NCBI RefSeq assembly: GCF_038024855.1
Contig: NZ_CP139089.1
Span: 1,612,001 to 1,676,000, forward strand
DNA from: Methylocella tundrae
Lineage (GTDB): Bacteria; Pseudomonadota; Alphaproteobacteria; Rhizobiales; Beijerinckiaceae
Length of the DNA stretch: 64,000 nucleotides
Direction: 5' to 3'
This document shows positions 12,021 through 21,983 of the stretch, one piece after another. The notes below the pieces were generated by a model, which did no database searches, was not told the origin of the DNA, and saw only the letters and a program-made list of their open reading frames with translations. Made by a program: the position numbers and the translations under genes. The stretch's first letter is position 1; each line of letters begins with the position of its first letter.

Positions 12021-13742
12021 TCAGCTCGACTGACGGCGCAAAAAGGCGGGAATTTCGAGCTGATCCTCCTCACGCGATTGATAGGCGACCCTGCCATGCG
12101 GGTCGAGCTGCGGCTGCGGGGCGCGCTGGGGCGCCGGCTGCTGCGGGCGCTTGCCATATTCGGCATGGACCGGATTTGGCAGCTGCGGGCGCTGCTGCGC
12201 CGGAGAGGGCGCCTGCGGGCGCGCCTGCTGCGGCGCGGGGCGTTCATGCGCGGCCGGGTGCGCGCCTTCTTCATGCTTGCCCGCGCCGAAAGACGCGAGG
12301 CGCTCCAGCAGCGAACGGCGCTTTGCCTCGGGATGGGCCTGCAGCGGCGGCTCTCCGCGATGGGCGCGGATCTGATTTTGCGCGGGCAGAGGCAGATCGT
12401 CGATCTGTGGCATCCTTTGGGGCCGGACGACCGGCGAATCGGGCGCGCCGGGGATGAACGGACCCGGCTCGAAATGATCGACCGCATGGGCCTGCTGCGG
12501 CGTGGGCTCGGCGTAGCGATGCTGCGGCGGCGCCGACTCTTCAATGTAGACCCCCTGCTTGCCGGGATGAGGCGCAGCATATTGCTGCTGCGCCGGGGCG
12601 TGGGGGACGCGCTCCTCATAGGCCTGCCGGGCGGGCGGAGCGTAAGACTCCGGCGCGGCCGCTTCGAAGACCGGCTGCGGCGCCGTCTCGATCGGACGCG
12701 CCGCGGTCTGCGCGCGCAGACGATTGGCGACCTCGGTAATGCGGCTTTCGGCGGCGTTCAGCTCATAGGAGCCCGCCGGCTGATCAATGCCCGTCGCAAC
12801 GACGGAAACACGGACGATGCCGTCAAGGCTCGAATCGAAGGTGGCGCCGAGGATGATGTTGGCGTCTTCGTCGACCTCCTGACGAATGCGGCCCGCCGCT
12901 TCGTCGACCTCATAGAGCGTCAGGTCGTTGCCGCCGGTGATGGAGATGAGGAGGCCGCGCGCGCCCTTCATCGACACTTCGTCGAGCAGCGGATTGGCGA
13001 TCGCGGCTTCGGCCGCGAGAATGGCGCGGCGGTCGCCCGAGGCCTCGCCGGTGCCCATCATGGCTTTGCCCATCTCGCGCATGATGGCGCGAACGTCCGC
13101 GAAGTCGAGGTTGATCAGGCCTTCTTTCACCATCAGATCGGTGATGCAGGCGACGCCCGAGTAAAGCACCTGATCGGCCATAGCGAAGGCGTCGGCGAAA
13201 GTCGTCTTTTCGGTGGCGATGCGGAACAGGTTCTGGTTCGGGATGATAATGAGCGTGTCGACGGCTTTTTGCAGCTCGTTGATGCCGGCCTCGGCGACGC
13301 GCATGCGACGCGAGCCTTCGAACTGAAACGGCTTGGTGACGACGCCGACCGTCAATATGCCCATGTCTCTGGCGGCCCGCGCGATGACCGGCGCCGCGCC
13401 CGTGCCCGTGCCGCCGCCCATGCCGGCGGTGACGAAGCACATATGGGCGCCGGTCAGATGGTCGCGGATTTCCTCGATCGCCTCTTCGGCGGCGGCGCGG
13501 CCGACTTCGGGTTGCGATCCAGCGCCGAGGCCTTCGGTCACCTGGAGACCCATCTGGATGATGCGCTCGGCGCGCGAGGCGGTGAGCGCCTGGGCGTCGG
13601 TATTGGCGACGATGAAGTCGACCCCGATCAGTCCCGAAACGATCATGTTATTGACGGCGTTGCCGCCGGCCCCGCCGACGCCGCACACCATGATGCGTGG
13701 CTTGAGTTCCCTGAGCTCGGGTGCTTTGAGATTGATCGTCAT
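12021..13742 (-). CDS. ftsZ: Cell division protein FtsZ
   Basis: A 573-residue tubulin homologue that forms the division ring. The GTPase domain shows [13 protein letters not shown] near residue 20 and the tubulin signature [10 protein letters not shown] near 110, with NTDAQAL between them. A Pro/Gln/Ala-rich linker of roughly 230 residues is far longer than in Escherichia coli and typical of alphaproteobacteria. The C-terminal peptide [10 protein letters not shown] fits the conserved FtsA/ZipA-binding tail. I chose the ATG at 13742 (MTINLKAPE), the family N-terminus; upstream in-frame codons show no similarity. It is 112 bp from ftsA, room for its own promoter. Confidence 0.96.
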   Translation of the reverse strand: MTINLKAPELRELKPRIMVCGVGGAGGNAVNNMIVSGLIGVDFIVANTDAQALTASRAERIIQMGLQVTEGLGAGSQPEVGRAAAEEAIEEIRDHLTGAHMCFVTAGMGGGTGTGAAPVIARAARDMGILTVGVVTKPFQFEGSRRMRVAEAGINELQKAVDTLIIIPNQNLFRIATEKTTFADAFAMADQVLYSGVACITDLMVKEGLINLDFADVRAIMREMGKAMMGTGEASGDRRAILAAEAAIANPLLDEVSMKGARGLLISITGGNDLTLYEVDEAAGRIRQEVDEDANIILGATFDSSLDGIVRVSVVATGIDQPAGSYELNAAESRITEVANRLRAQTAARPIETAPQPVFEAAAPESYAPPARQAYEERVPHAPAQQQYAAPHPGKQGVYIEESAPPQHRYAEPTPQQAHAVDHFEPGPFIPGAPDSPVVRPQRMPQIDDLPLPAQNQIRAHRGEPPLQAHPEAKRRSLLERLASFGAGKHEEGAHPAAHERPAPQQARPQAPSPAQQRPQLPNPVHAEYGKRPQQPAPQRAPQPQLDPHGRVAYQSREEDQLEIPAFLRRQSS

Positions 13743-13854
13743 CGTCTGGCCTCTCGACGTTGGAGCGCCGGTCAAGGTCGCCCAGGATTGATTTTCTGCT
13801 TCATTTGACGAAACAGGAAAGGCCGCCACCTTTCCTGCTTAGCCCAGAATTTGA

Positions 13855-15171
13855 TTAGAAACTACTCTTCAGCCACCGGCCAACCCGGCCGATGTATCCG
13901 TCCGCCTCGGGCGCTGGCGCATTGGCGCCGCGCGAGGGCCTGAAATGTTCATTGCCGCTCACTTGCGGGTAGACGAGGAGGCCGACCGCCGCCGAGAAGG
14001 CCGGACTCTTCGCCGATTCCGGAAGCCCCTGGGCGCCGAGTGGACGGCCGAGGCGGACCTGACCCGAAATGATGCGCTTCGCCGCCTCGGGCATGCCGGT
14101 GAGCTGGCTTGCGCCGCCGGTCAGAACGAGCCGGCGTCCGGCATGGGCCGGAAAGCCCGCGGCTTTCAGCCGGTCGCGCACGAGTTCGAGGATTTCTTCG
14201 GCGCGCGGCTTGATGATCGAGATCAGATTGGCCTTGGGCAAGTGAGCGGGATGCTCGCCGTCCTCGCCAACCTGGACGACGGCGATGGTCTCGCGCTCGT
14301 CCGAGGCCGAGGGCAGGCACGCGCCATAAAGGGTCTTCAGCCGTTCGGCGTCGGCGAGCCTGATGCTGAGGCCGCGCGCAATGTCGGTCGTGACATGATT
14401 GCCGCCGAGCGCGAAGCCGTCGACATAGGTCAGATTGCCGCCGGAAAAGACGCTGACCGAGGTGGTGCCGGCGCCCATGTCGATGAGAGCGACGCCGAGT
14501 TCGGCTTCATCGTCGGCAAGCGTTGAAAGCCCCGCCGCATAGGGCGTCGCGACCATGGCGTCGACGCGCAGATGGCTGCGCTCGACCGCCAGCATCAGAT
14601 TGCGCGCCGCCGCCGCGTCGCAGCTCAAAACATGCATGTCGGCGCCAAGTTCGTCGCCGATCATGCCTCTTGGATCTTCGATGCGGCGGGTTTCCCCGAT
14701 CGAAAAGCCGATCGGCAGGGAATGCAGCACAGCGCGGCCGTCGCGGCCGCCGCGCGCCGTGCACGCCTCCAGGACGCGATGGATGTCGGCCTGCCCGACG
14801 GCGCGGCCGCCGATCGCGACCTTGGCGTCGAACAATTGCGAGCCGAGCCGGCCGCCCGTCGCGTTGATGATGACGCTTTCGACCTCGACCCCGGCCATGC
14901 GCTCGGCGGCGTCGACGGCGAGCCTGATCGCTTCTTCGACCGCGTCCATATCGACGACCGCGCCGCCTTTGATGCCGCGCGAGCGCTGATGGCCGATGCC
15001 AAGAATGCGGCAGCGATGCGTGCGTCCGCGCAGAGACTCGGATGTTCCGCTCGGATTGAGCCGTGCGATCAGGCAGACGATCTTCGACGTTCCAATGTCG
15101 AGGACCGAAAGAATCGCGCTTCTGCGCTCCGACAGGGGTCGCAGACGCGGCGGCATGACGCCGGAGTTCAT
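13855..15171 (-). CDS. ftsA: Cell division protein FtsA
   Basis: A 438-residue actin-like ATPase that tethers FtsZ to the membrane. The phosphate-1 loop is in VLDIGTSKIVCLIA (about residues 23-36), the phosphate-2 loop in ALIDMGAGTTSVSVF, and the adenosine motif in LVLTGGASQLTG. The end YIGRVGRWLKSSF is the amphipathic membrane-targeting helix. The start overlaps the ftsQ stop by 4 bp, so translation is probably coupled. Length and order are standard. Confidence 0.96.
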   Translation of the reverse strand: MNSGVMPPRLRPLSERRSAILSVLDIGTSKIVCLIARLNPSGTSESLRGRTHRCRILGIGHQRSRGIKGGAVVDMDAVEEAIRLAVDAAERMAGVEVESVIINATGGRLGSQLFDAKVAIGGRAVGQADIHRVLEACTARGGRDGRAVLHSLPIGFSIGETRRIEDPRGMIGDELGADMHVLSCDAAAARNLMLAVERSHLRVDAMVATPYAAGLSTLADDEAELGVALIDMGAGTTSVSVFSGGNLTYVDGFALGGNHVTTDIARGLSIRLADAERLKTLYGACLPSASDERETIAVVQVGEDGEHPAHLPKANLISIIKPRAEEILELVRDRLKAAGFPAHAGRRLVLTGGASQLTGMPEAAKRIISGQVRLGRPLGAQGLPESAKSPAFSAAVGLLVYPQVSGNEHFRPSRGANAPAPEADGYIGRVGRWLKSSF

Positions 15172-16157
15172 ATCTGACCGCCTTTCGGCTTCGGTTTATG
15201 CGGATCGTGTTCGGCGCGCTCGGCCGCGGCCTCGTCCGTCATCCGCGCGACCAGGCGATCCGGCTCGCGCAGATCGATCGACAGCACCGCCTTGTCGAGA
15301 ATGTGCGATTCGCGCTGCAGTCTGACGAGCGTTGCGATCGCCTGCTGCGGGTTGATCTCCGGCAGGAGGATGTCGACGCCATCGGTCGTTTTCAAATTCC
15401 AGCGTCTGCCGGATACGAACACTCCCGCGCGGATCTCTTCGCGCAGATCTCCGGCGGCCTCGAGCAACGCCAGATATTCGCCAAGTCTCATATTGGCGCC
15501 GTCGCCGACAATGAGCGGAAGCTTGACGAAACGCCGGTCGCGCATGGCGTCGATCGTCATGCCGTCGGCGGCGACGACCTTCACCACGCCATCCTTTTGC
15601 CAGAGAGCCGACGCCTGACGCTCCTCGACCTCGATCAGGAGGCGATTGGGATAGAGCTTGGTGACGCTGACCTCCTTGATGAGAGGCACCTTTTGCAGCC
15701 GCTCGCGAACCTCCGCGACATCGAGAAACGGGAGCGAATTTCGCGGCCCGATTCCGGAGACGGAGAGAATTTCAGCCTCCGTCATCTCGCTCTGACCGGC
15801 GATCGTCACGGCCTTGATGTTGAAACCCAGCGCCTTGGCGAGAATGTCGGCGGGCTCGCCATCGGCGGCGACCATCGCGTCATACTCGCCGCCTTTTATG
15901 GCGCCATAGACGCCGGTAGCGAGAAACAGCGTGGCGATGAAGCAGAAGGTTGCGCCCGGCTGGCTCAGCCGTTCAATGATGCGATGATGAACGCCGATCC
16001 TCGAGCGTCTTGCGCGCGCGCGCGCCTTCAGCCGCGGCGCCTCCGGCGCGCGGCGGCTCAAGGCTCCGCCGGCGAGCGCCGGCATGGCGAGGGCCATCTG
16101 CGCAAATCCGGTCTGCGATTCTTTTAACGATCGCAGGAAGCGTCTTCGACCATCCAT
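15168..16157 (-). CDS. ftsQ: Cell division protein FtsQ
   Basis: A 329-residue bitopic division protein. A basic cytoplasmic N-terminus of about 65 residues (RLKARARARRSR) is followed by one membrane helix (ATFCFIATLFLATGVYGA), a POTRA domain beginning FNIKAVTIAGQSEMTEAEIL and the beta domain through VEERQASALWQKDG. FtsQ recruits FtsL/FtsB and FtsI to the septum. The chosen ATG makes a 34-bp overlap with ddl; an ATG at 16097 would avoid this but removes residues before the basic stretch. The C-terminal tail is charged. Confidence 0.93.
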   Translation of the reverse strand: MDGRRRFLRSLKESQTGFAQMALAMPALAGGALSRRAPEAPRLKARARARRSRIGVHHRIIERLSQPGATFCFIATLFLATGVYGAIKGGEYDAMVAADGEPADILAKALGFNIKAVTIAGQSEMTEAEILSVSGIGPRNSLPFLDVAEVRERLQKVPLIKEVSVTKLYPNRLLIEVEERQASALWQKDGVVKVVAADGMTIDAMRDRRFVKLPLIVGDGANMRLGEYLALLEAAGDLREEIRAGVFVSGRRWNLKTTDGVDILLPEINPQQAIATLVRLQRESHILDKAVLSIDLREPDRLVARMTDEAAAERAEHDPHKPKPKGGQI

Positions 16158-17047
16158 CGAACAAGCTCACCAAAAGACATGCCGGCAAAAGCGGCGATCT
16201 CGGGCACGAGGGAGGTCTCGGTCATTCCGGGCTGGCTGTTGACCTCGAGCACGACGAGTTCCCCTGTTCCCCCAGGAGAATCGTCGTAACGGAAGTCGGT
16301 CCGGCTTACCCCACGACAGCCGAGCGCCCTGTGCGCCACAAGAGCTAACTCTTGTACATTTTGGTAAACAAATTCTTTAAGATTTGCCGGAAGGATGTGG
16401 ATGGAGCCGCCGGGGGCGTATTTTGCGTCATAATCATACCAGCCGCCGTCGGCCGCCCGGATTTCGACGACGCCATAGGCTTTGTCGCCAATGACCGCGC
16501 AGGTCAGTTCGCGTCCGGCGACAAAGCTCTCAATCAGCAGTTTCTCGCCGTAGGACCAGTCGGCGCGCGTTAACTCCTGCGGCGGATGCGCCTGATCGGC
16601 CCGCACGATGATGACGCCGAAGGAGGAGCCTTCGCTGAGCGGCTTCACCACATAGGGCGGCGGCAGGACGTGGCGCTTGGCCGCCTCAAGACGATCGACG
16701 GTCAGGCCCTTTGCGACAGGAACGCCGGCGGCGCGCAGCACGTCCCGGGCGCGATCCTTTCGCATGGCGAGCGCCGAGGCGAGAACGCCCGAATGAGTAT
16801 AGGGAATGGCGAGCATTTCGAGAATGCCCTGGATGACGCCATCCTCGCCGTAACGACCATGCAGAGCGTTGAAGGCGACATCGGGCCTCAGCGCCGCGAG
16901 CCTTTCGCCGATCTGCCTGTCAACATCGAGCCGCGTGACGTTGAACCCTTCGGCCTCAAGAGCCTTCGCGCATGCCTCGCCGGAGCGCAACGAAACCTCA
17001 CGCTCGGCGGACAGCCCGCCCATCAGCACGGCGACATGTTTGGTCAT
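16124..17047 (-). CDS. ddl: D-alanine--D-alanine ligase
   Basis: A 307-residue ATP-grasp enzyme that joins two D-Ala for the peptidoglycan stem peptide. Motifs include MGGLSAEREVSLRSG at the N-terminus, FNALHGRYGEDG, the ATP-binding PYVVKPLSEGSSFGV and the metal-binding end VLEVNSQPGMTETSLVP. The order murB-ddl-ftsQ is standard in alphaproteobacteria. Its 3' end overlaps ftsQ. Confidence 0.95.
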   Translation of the reverse strand: MTKHVAVLMGGLSAEREVSLRSGEACAKALEAEGFNVTRLDVDRQIGERLAALRPDVAFNALHGRYGEDGVIQGILEMLAIPYTHSGVLASALAMRKDRARDVLRAAGVPVAKGLTVDRLEAAKRHVLPPPYVVKPLSEGSSFGVIIVRADQAHPPQELTRADWSYGEKLLIESFVAGRELTCAVIGDKAYGVVEIRAADGGWYDYDAKYAPGGSIHILPANLKEFVYQNVQELALVAHRALGCRGVSRTDFRYDDSPGGTGELVVLEVNSQPGMTETSLVPEIAAFAGMSFGELVRWMVEDASCDR

Positions 17048-17103
17048 GGCAATAATCCAGTTGAATTGTATGGAAGGCGGCGGAAATTTTAACGCGCGTC
17101 CCT

Positions 17104-17131
17104 CGTCCTTCGGGACGCTTGCTGCGCAAGC
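17104..17131. repeat. Double-hairpin REP-like element between murB and ddl
   Basis: CGTCC-TTCG-GGACG (17104-17117) is followed at once by GCTTGC-TGC-GCAAGC (17117-17131). A third inverted pair, GGCCGCT and AGCGGTCC, spans the murB stop (17141-17157). The string resembles dispersed Hyphomicrobiales intergenic repeats that contain CGTCCTTCG(A/G)GACGC. It is one of the few interruptions in the otherwise tightly packed division cluster. Confidence 0.55.
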
Positions 17132-17146
17132 TTTCGGATCGGCCGC

Positions 17147-18082
17147 TCAAGCGGTCCCAACCCTCAAAATCTCCCATTCGAGCGTAACGCCGCTCGTTTT
17201 GAGCACTCTTGCGCGCACCTCTTCGCCAAGAGCCTCCAGATCAGCCGCGCTGGCTGAATCGTGATTGATCAAAAAATTGCAGTGCAGTTCGGAGACCTGC
17301 GCGTCCCCGATCGCAAGGCCCCGGCAGCCCGCGGCGTCGATCAGCTCCCAGGCCTTGCGCCCGGGCGGATTCTTGAACGTCGAGCCACCGGTGCGCGTAT
17401 TGACCGGCTGCGTTTTGGTGCGCTGCTGCGAGATGTCGTTCATTTGGGCCATGATCGCTTCCGCCTCGCCCGCAACGCCCGCAAACGTCGCCTCAGTGAA
17501 GATCACGCCCTGATCTACGCCGCTATGGCGATAGGAAAAACCCATGTCGGCATTGCTGAAGGTATGGATGCGTCCGCCACGATCAACGCCGCGGCAGGAA
17601 ACGAGGCAATCCTTGATCTCGGCGCCATAGGCCCCCGCGTTCATGCGCAGGGCGCCCCCGATCGAGCCCGGAATGCCGCGCAGAAAACTCAGTCCCGCGA
17701 CGCCGGCCCTGGCGGCGGACAAAGCGAGCTTCATGTCCCGCGCGCCGGCGCCAGCCTTGATCGAAGTCCCCTCGATCGTGATCGTCTCGAACGGGCGGCC
17801 AAGACGGATCACGACGCCCTCGATGCCGCCGTCGCGAACCAGAAGATTGGAGCCGGCGCCCAGAAAGAGCACGCTCCGCGCGGGGTCGAGCCGCTGAAGG
17901 AAATAGGAAAGATCCGCCTCGTCCTGGGGCTCGAAAAGAACCTGCGCGGCGCCGCCGGTCCGAAACCAGGTCAGCGCCCCGAGCGGCGCATTGGCCGAAA
18001 GGGCGCCGCGCAGATCAGGCATGGCTTCGCGCAGATCCGCAATGAGGTCGGGAAACGGCGCGGAATGCGGCTTCTGAAGCAC
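17147..18082 (-). CDS. murB: UDP-N-acetylenolpyruvoylglucosamine reductase MurB
   Basis: A 311-residue FAD enzyme that reduces UDP-GlcNAc-enolpyruvate to UDP-MurNAc. FAD-binding motifs include LTWFRTGGAAQVLFEP, LGAGSNLLVRDGG and GIPGSIGGALRMNAGAYG. The proton-donor region TGGSTFKNPPGRKAWELID and the late DSASAADLEAL segment fit the short type II form of MurB. It is flanked on both sides by palindromic intergenic repeats, unlike other genes of the cluster, which abut or overlap. Confidence 0.95.
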   Translation of the reverse strand: MLQKPHSAPFPDLIADLREAMPDLRGALSANAPLGALTWFRTGGAAQVLFEPQDEADLSYFLQRLDPARSVLFLGAGSNLLVRDGGIEGVVIRLGRPFETITIEGTSIKAGAGARDMKLALSAARAGVAGLSFLRGIPGSIGGALRMNAGAYGAEIKDCLVSCRGVDRGGRIHTFSNADMGFSYRHSGVDQGVIFTEATFAGVAGEAEAIMAQMNDISQQRTKTQPVNTRTGGSTFKNPPGRKAWELIDAAGCRGLAIGDAQVSELHCNFLINHDSASAADLEALGEEVRARVLKTSGVTLEWEILRVGTA

Positions 18083-18132
18083 GATATCAAAGTCCGTCTT
18101 GAGGCGCGCAGCCGCTCACCATGAAGCGGCCC

Positions 18133-18181
18133 GCCCTCCTGGCTAAAGGCGCGTCTTTGAGACCCTTCTCAGGCTGAGGGC
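18133..18181. repeat. REP-like palindrome between murC and murB
   Basis: GCCCTC (18133-18138) and GAGGGC (18176-18181) form the outer inverted pair, and GTCTTTGAGAC (18153-18163) is an inner hairpin. The GCGTCTTTGAGACCC / CTCAGGCTGAGGG layout resembles common dispersed repeats of Hyphomicrobiales. It lies in the 138-bp gap downstream of murC. Confidence 0.5.
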
Positions 18182-18220
18182 TTAAGGGCCATGACGATGG
18201 CGCGAAGCGACAAGCGGGCG

Positions 18221-19627
18221 TCACGCCGCCTTCGCCGCGAGTTCGCCCGGCAGGGCATAGGCCCATTGCGTGATGTTGCCGGCGCCGAGCAGAACGATGT
18301 AATCGCCGGGGTTGGCAAGCTGGCGAATCATGCCCGCGAGTTCGCCGGGATTTTGCAACGGCAGCGTCTGGCGGTGCCCGCGCGCCCTGATCGCCGCGAC
18401 GAGGCTGTCGCGGTCGGCGCCCTCGATCGGCGATTCGCCCGCGGGATAGACATCCGCCACGATCACCGCGTCGGCGTCGTTGAAGCAGCTCGCAAATTCG
18501 TTGAACAGCGAATGCAGACGCGTGTAGCGATGGGGCTGCACGACGGCGATGACGCGCCCTTTGGTCGATGCGCGGGCGGCCTTCAGCACGGCGGCTATTT
18601 CGACAGGATGATGCGCGTAATCATCGAAAACGATCGCGCCCTTCCACTCGCCGGTGCGGGTAAAACGCCGTTTGACTCCGCCAAAGCCCGCGAGCGCCCC
18701 GCGAATCTGGTCCGCGCTCATGCCGAGCTGATGCGCGACCGCGATCGCGGCGGTGGCGTTCAACGCATTATGATGGCCGGGCATGGGCATCAAAATCTTT
18801 TCAATCGTCATCTCACGGCCCGTCTTGCGGTCGCGAATGAGCGCGCTGAAGCGCGAAATGCCGCCGGAAAGATCAATATCGACAAGCCGCACGTCGGCGT
18901 GCGGGTTCTCGCCATAGGTGATGACGCGCCGGTCCTCGATCTGACCGACGAGCTCCTGTACCGTCGGATGATCGAGGCACATCACCGCGAAACCATAAAA
19001 GGGGACGTTTTCGACAAACGCGCGGAACGCCTTCTTGATGGCGTCGAATGTGCCGAAATGATCGAGATGCTCCGGGTCGATATTGGTGATCACCGCGACG
19101 TCGGCCGGCAATTTGAGGAAGGTGCCGTCGCTCTCGTCGGCCTCGACGACCATCCAGTCGCCGGCCCCAAGCCGCGAATTGGTGCCATAGGCGTTGATGA
19201 TGCCGCCGTTGATGACGGTCGGATCGAACCCTCCGGCCTCCAATAATGTCGCGACGAGCGAAGTCGTCGTCGTTTTGCCATGCGTCCCGGCAATCGCGAC
19301 GCATTGCTTGAGGCGCATCAGTTCGGCGAGCATTTCGGCGCGGCGCACGACCGGCAGCCGCTTTTCACGGGCGCTTCCGAGTTCTGGATTATCCCGCTTG
19401 ATCGCGGTCGAAACGACGACGACTTCGGCGTCGCCGAGATTTTCCGCACGATGACCGATGTGGACGATCGCCCCTTTCTTGCGCAGACGCAGGACATTCG
19501 CGTTCTCGTTGGCGTCGGAGCCCTGCACAGAATAGCCAAGGTTAAGCAATACCTCGGCGATCCCGGACATGCCGATGCCGCCGATGCCGATGAAATGGAT
19601 GGGGCCTAATTCGTGCGGAAGTTTCAT
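18221..19627 (-). CDS. murC: UDP-N-acetylmuramate--L-alanine ligase MurC
   Basis: A 468-residue Mur ligase that adds L-Ala to UDP-MurNAc. The N-terminal Rossmann motif [18 protein letters not shown], the ATP loop [14 protein letters not shown] (about 109-122), the [14 protein letters not shown] segment and [12 protein letters not shown] in the C-terminal domain are all present. The start overlaps the murG stop by 4 bp. Length is normal. Confidence 0.96.
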   Translation of the reverse strand: MKLPHELGPIHFIGIGGIGMSGIAEVLLNLGYSVQGSDANENANVLRLRKKGAIVHIGHRAENLGDAEVVVVSTAIKRDNPELGSAREKRLPVVRRAEMLAELMRLKQCVAIAGTHGKTTTTSLVATLLEAGGFDPTVINGGIINAYGTNSRLGAGDWMVVEADESDGTFLKLPADVAVITNIDPEHLDHFGTFDAIKKAFRAFVENVPFYGFAVMCLDHPTVQELVGQIEDRRVITYGENPHADVRLVDIDLSGGISRFSALIRDRKTGREMTIEKILMPMPGHHNALNATAAIAVAHQLGMSADQIRGALAGFGGVKRRFTRTGEWKGAIVFDDYAHHPVEIAAVLKAARASTKGRVIAVVQPHRYTRLHSLFNEFASCFNDADAVIVADVYPAGESPIEGADRDSLVAAIRARGHRQTLPLQNPGELAGMIRQLANPGDYIVLLGAGNITQWAYALPGELAAKAA

Positions 19628-20757
19628 CGCCTGGTTTTATTCTCCGTGTCAGCCGCCACCCGCAGGACAAGGTCGGCGAGCCGGTCGGCGGCGTCGGCGA
19701 TCCCCGATCCTTTGGCCGCCGCGGCGCGCCTTGCGAGGCCCTCGGCGTCGTTTTGCGCCGAGCTTATGGCATTGGCGAGCCATTGCGGCGAAAATGCGCT
19801 CTGCGCGACGACCAATGCGGCGCCGCTCAAGGCAAACTGCTCCGCATTGGCGGCCTGATCCTGATCCAGCGCATGCGGCAACGGCACGAGGATGGCCGGG
19901 CGTCCGATGACGGCGAGTTCTGAGACGGTCGAGGCCCCGGCGCGCGCGATGACGAGATGGGACGCCGCGATCCGGCGCGGCAGATCGGAAAAAAACGATT
20001 TGACCTCGGCCTCGACGCCAAGTCGCCGGTAGACGGCGCGGACGCGCTCTTCATCTTCAGGGCGCGCCTGCTGCACGAGAATGAGCATTTTGCGCGCCTC
20101 TTCCGGCAGAAGCTCGATCGCGCCCGGAACCACGTCCGACATGATCCGCGCGCCCTGCGAGCCGCCGGTGACGAGCAGCCGCAGCTTGCCCCCGGCAAAA
20201 TCCGGAAACGGGATTTTCGCCGCCTCGATCACCATTGGCCGCACCGGGTCGCCCGTCAGATGGGCTTTCGCCGCGATCGCCGCGCTGACGCCCTTCAGAG
20301 TCTCGAACCCCTTGGCGATGGCGTCAACGCGAGGGCTCAGAAACAGATTGGCCTTGCCGATGACGGCGTTGCCTTCATGCAGAACCGTCGGCACGCCGAG
20401 TTGCGTCGCCGCGAGCACTGGCGGCACGCTCGGATAGCCGCCAAAACCGACGAGCGCGAGCGGGCGAATGCGCTTGATGAGGCGGCGCGCCTCGAAGGTT
20501 CCCCGCGCCAGTGCGAGGGCCGCCGAGGCGCGCGACAACAGGCTGGCGCTACGCGGGGAGGCCGAGCTGACAATGTGAATCGCCCGCGCCGGAAAAGCCC
20601 CGCCATATTTTTCCGCACGCGAGTCAGTGAAGAGTTCAATGGCGTAGCCGCGCGCGGACAGGGCGTTGCTCAACGCTTCGGCCGGGAAGAGATGGCCGCC
20701 CGTGCCACCCGCCGCCAGAAGAATGGGGCGCTCAAACTTCGTGCCTTGCTCGCTCAT
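19624..20757 (-). CDS. murG: UDP-GlcNAc:lipid I transferase MurG
   Basis: A 377-residue GT-B glycosyltransferase that makes lipid II at the inner face of the membrane. It has the N-terminal loop [18 protein letters not shown], the second loop [17 protein letters not shown] and the donor-binding stretch [19 protein letters not shown]. Both ends overlap neighbours by 4 bp (ftsW before, murC after), which points to coupled translation. Confidence 0.96.
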   Translation of the reverse strand: MSEQGTKFERPILLAAGGTGGHLFPAEALSNALSARGYAIELFTDSRAEKYGGAFPARAIHIVSSASPRSASLLSRASAALALARGTFEARRLIKRIRPLALVGFGGYPSVPPVLAATQLGVPTVLHEGNAVIGKANLFLSPRVDAIAKGFETLKGVSAAIAAKAHLTGDPVRPMVIEAAKIPFPDFAGGKLRLLVTGGSQGARIMSDVVPGAIELLPEEARKMLILVQQARPEDEERVRAVYRRLGVEAEVKSFFSDLPRRIAASHLVIARAGASTVSELAVIGRPAILVPLPHALDQDQAANAEQFALSGAALVVAQSAFSPQWLANAISSAQNDAEGLARRAAAAKGSGIADAADRLADLVLRVAADTENKTRR

Positions 20758-21902
20758 GCGTAACGCTCGTCCTGCGCCCCTGCGCTGGCGAACATGCGCG
20801 ACCCCGGCCGCTTGCGCGTCACCGCGATGAGAAATCCGATGCCGAGCGCCAATGAGACGAGCGAAGAGCCGCCATAGGAGATGAAGGGCAGCGTCATGCC
20901 TTTCGCCGGCATCAGATGCAGATTGACCGCCATGTTGATGGCGCTCTGGATGCCGAACATCATGACGAGGCCGGCGGCGGCGAGGCGGCAGAACGGATCC
21001 TCGTTGCGATCCGCCATGACGAGCCCGCGCAACACGATGAAGGCAAAGAGGGCGACGATGAAAAGGCAGGCGGCGATGCCGAATTCCTCCCCCGTCACCG
21101 CGAAGATGAAATCAGTATGGGCGTCGGGGAGGATGCGCTTGACCGTGCCCTCGCCCGGCCCCTTCCCGAACCATCCGCCGGACAGAAAGCTGTCGAGCGC
21201 GGTGTCGACCTGAAACGTGTCGACGATGCCCCCGCCGGCGGCGGGATCAAGGAATTTCAGCACGCGCACGCGCACATGGGGCACGAATTTATAGGCGAGC
21301 AGGACGCCGCCGAAGCCCGCGCCGCCAATGCCGACGACCCAGAACCAATGCAGGCCAGCCATAAAGAAAAGCGCCGACCAGACAATCGAGATGAGCAGCG
21401 TCTGACCAAAGTCCGGCTGTAAAATCAATGGAATGATGGTCAGCGGAAGCAACATGAGAGCGATCAGATTGCCTGGCACGTCCTTGCGTTTGCCGCCTTC
21501 CGCGAAGGCCCAGGCGGCGAGAATGACGAAAGCGGGCTTTAGGAATTCGGACGGCTGAATGCCGAAGATCCAGCGGCGGGAGCCCTTGACCTCATGGCCA
21601 AACAGCAGCGCCGCGACGATGAGCGCCATCGCCACGATAAAAATGATCAACGCGGCGCGGCGCACCTGCCTCGGCGTCAGAAACGAACTCAGCAGCAGCA
21701 CCACGATCGTCGGGATCATGGCGAGCGCCTGACGGTGCACGAAATGGAAGGTCGGCAAGCCAAGACGCTCGGCCACGGGCGGGCTCCCCGCCATGGTAAG
21801 GACGAGGCCGAGAACGATCAGGGCCGCGATGGCGGCGAGCATCCAGCGGTCGATGGTCCACCACCAGTTGGCTAAAGCCGATCGTTCCGCGCGCGACGCC
21901 AT
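20754..21902 (-). CDS. ftsW: SEDS-family lipid II polymerase FtsW
   Basis: A 382-residue membrane protein with about ten helices. It works with FtsI as the septal glycan polymerase. Family features are the early helix LIVLGLVLTMAGSPPVA, SRRWIFGIQPSEFLKPAFVI, and the C-terminal signature PFISYGGSSLVSLALGIGFL. The 81-bp gap to murD upstream includes a GGTTAACC palindrome and could hold a promoter. The stop overlaps murG. Confidence 0.95.
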   Translation of the reverse strand: MASRAERSALANWWWTIDRWMLAAIAALIVLGLVLTMAGSPPVAERLGLPTFHFVHRQALAMIPTIVVLLLSSFLTPRQVRRAALIIFIVAMALIVAALLFGHEVKGSRRWIFGIQPSEFLKPAFVILAAWAFAEGGKRKDVPGNLIALMLLPLTIIPLILQPDFGQTLLISIVWSALFFMAGLHWFWVVGIGGAGFGGVLLAYKFVPHVRVRVLKFLDPAAGGGIVDTFQVDTALDSFLSGGWFGKGPGEGTVKRILPDAHTDFIFAVTGEEFGIAACLFIVALFAFIVLRGLVMADRNEDPFCRLAAAGLVMMFGIQSAINMAVNLHLMPAKGMTLPFISYGGSSLVSLALGIGFLIAVTRKRPGSRMFASAGAQDERYA

Positions 21903-21983
21903 AGTGCCGATCCCCGATTATTCGCCCCGACTCTCGATTCGGAGCGATTTTGTACGCTTTTGGTTAACCTTTCCTTCTTCGCG

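Noticed and set aside
11910..13808. 632-codon plus-strand frame opposite ftsZ
   Set aside because: It is a GC-rich antisense shadow of ftsZ with Arg/Gly-rich product, no motifs and no ribosome site.
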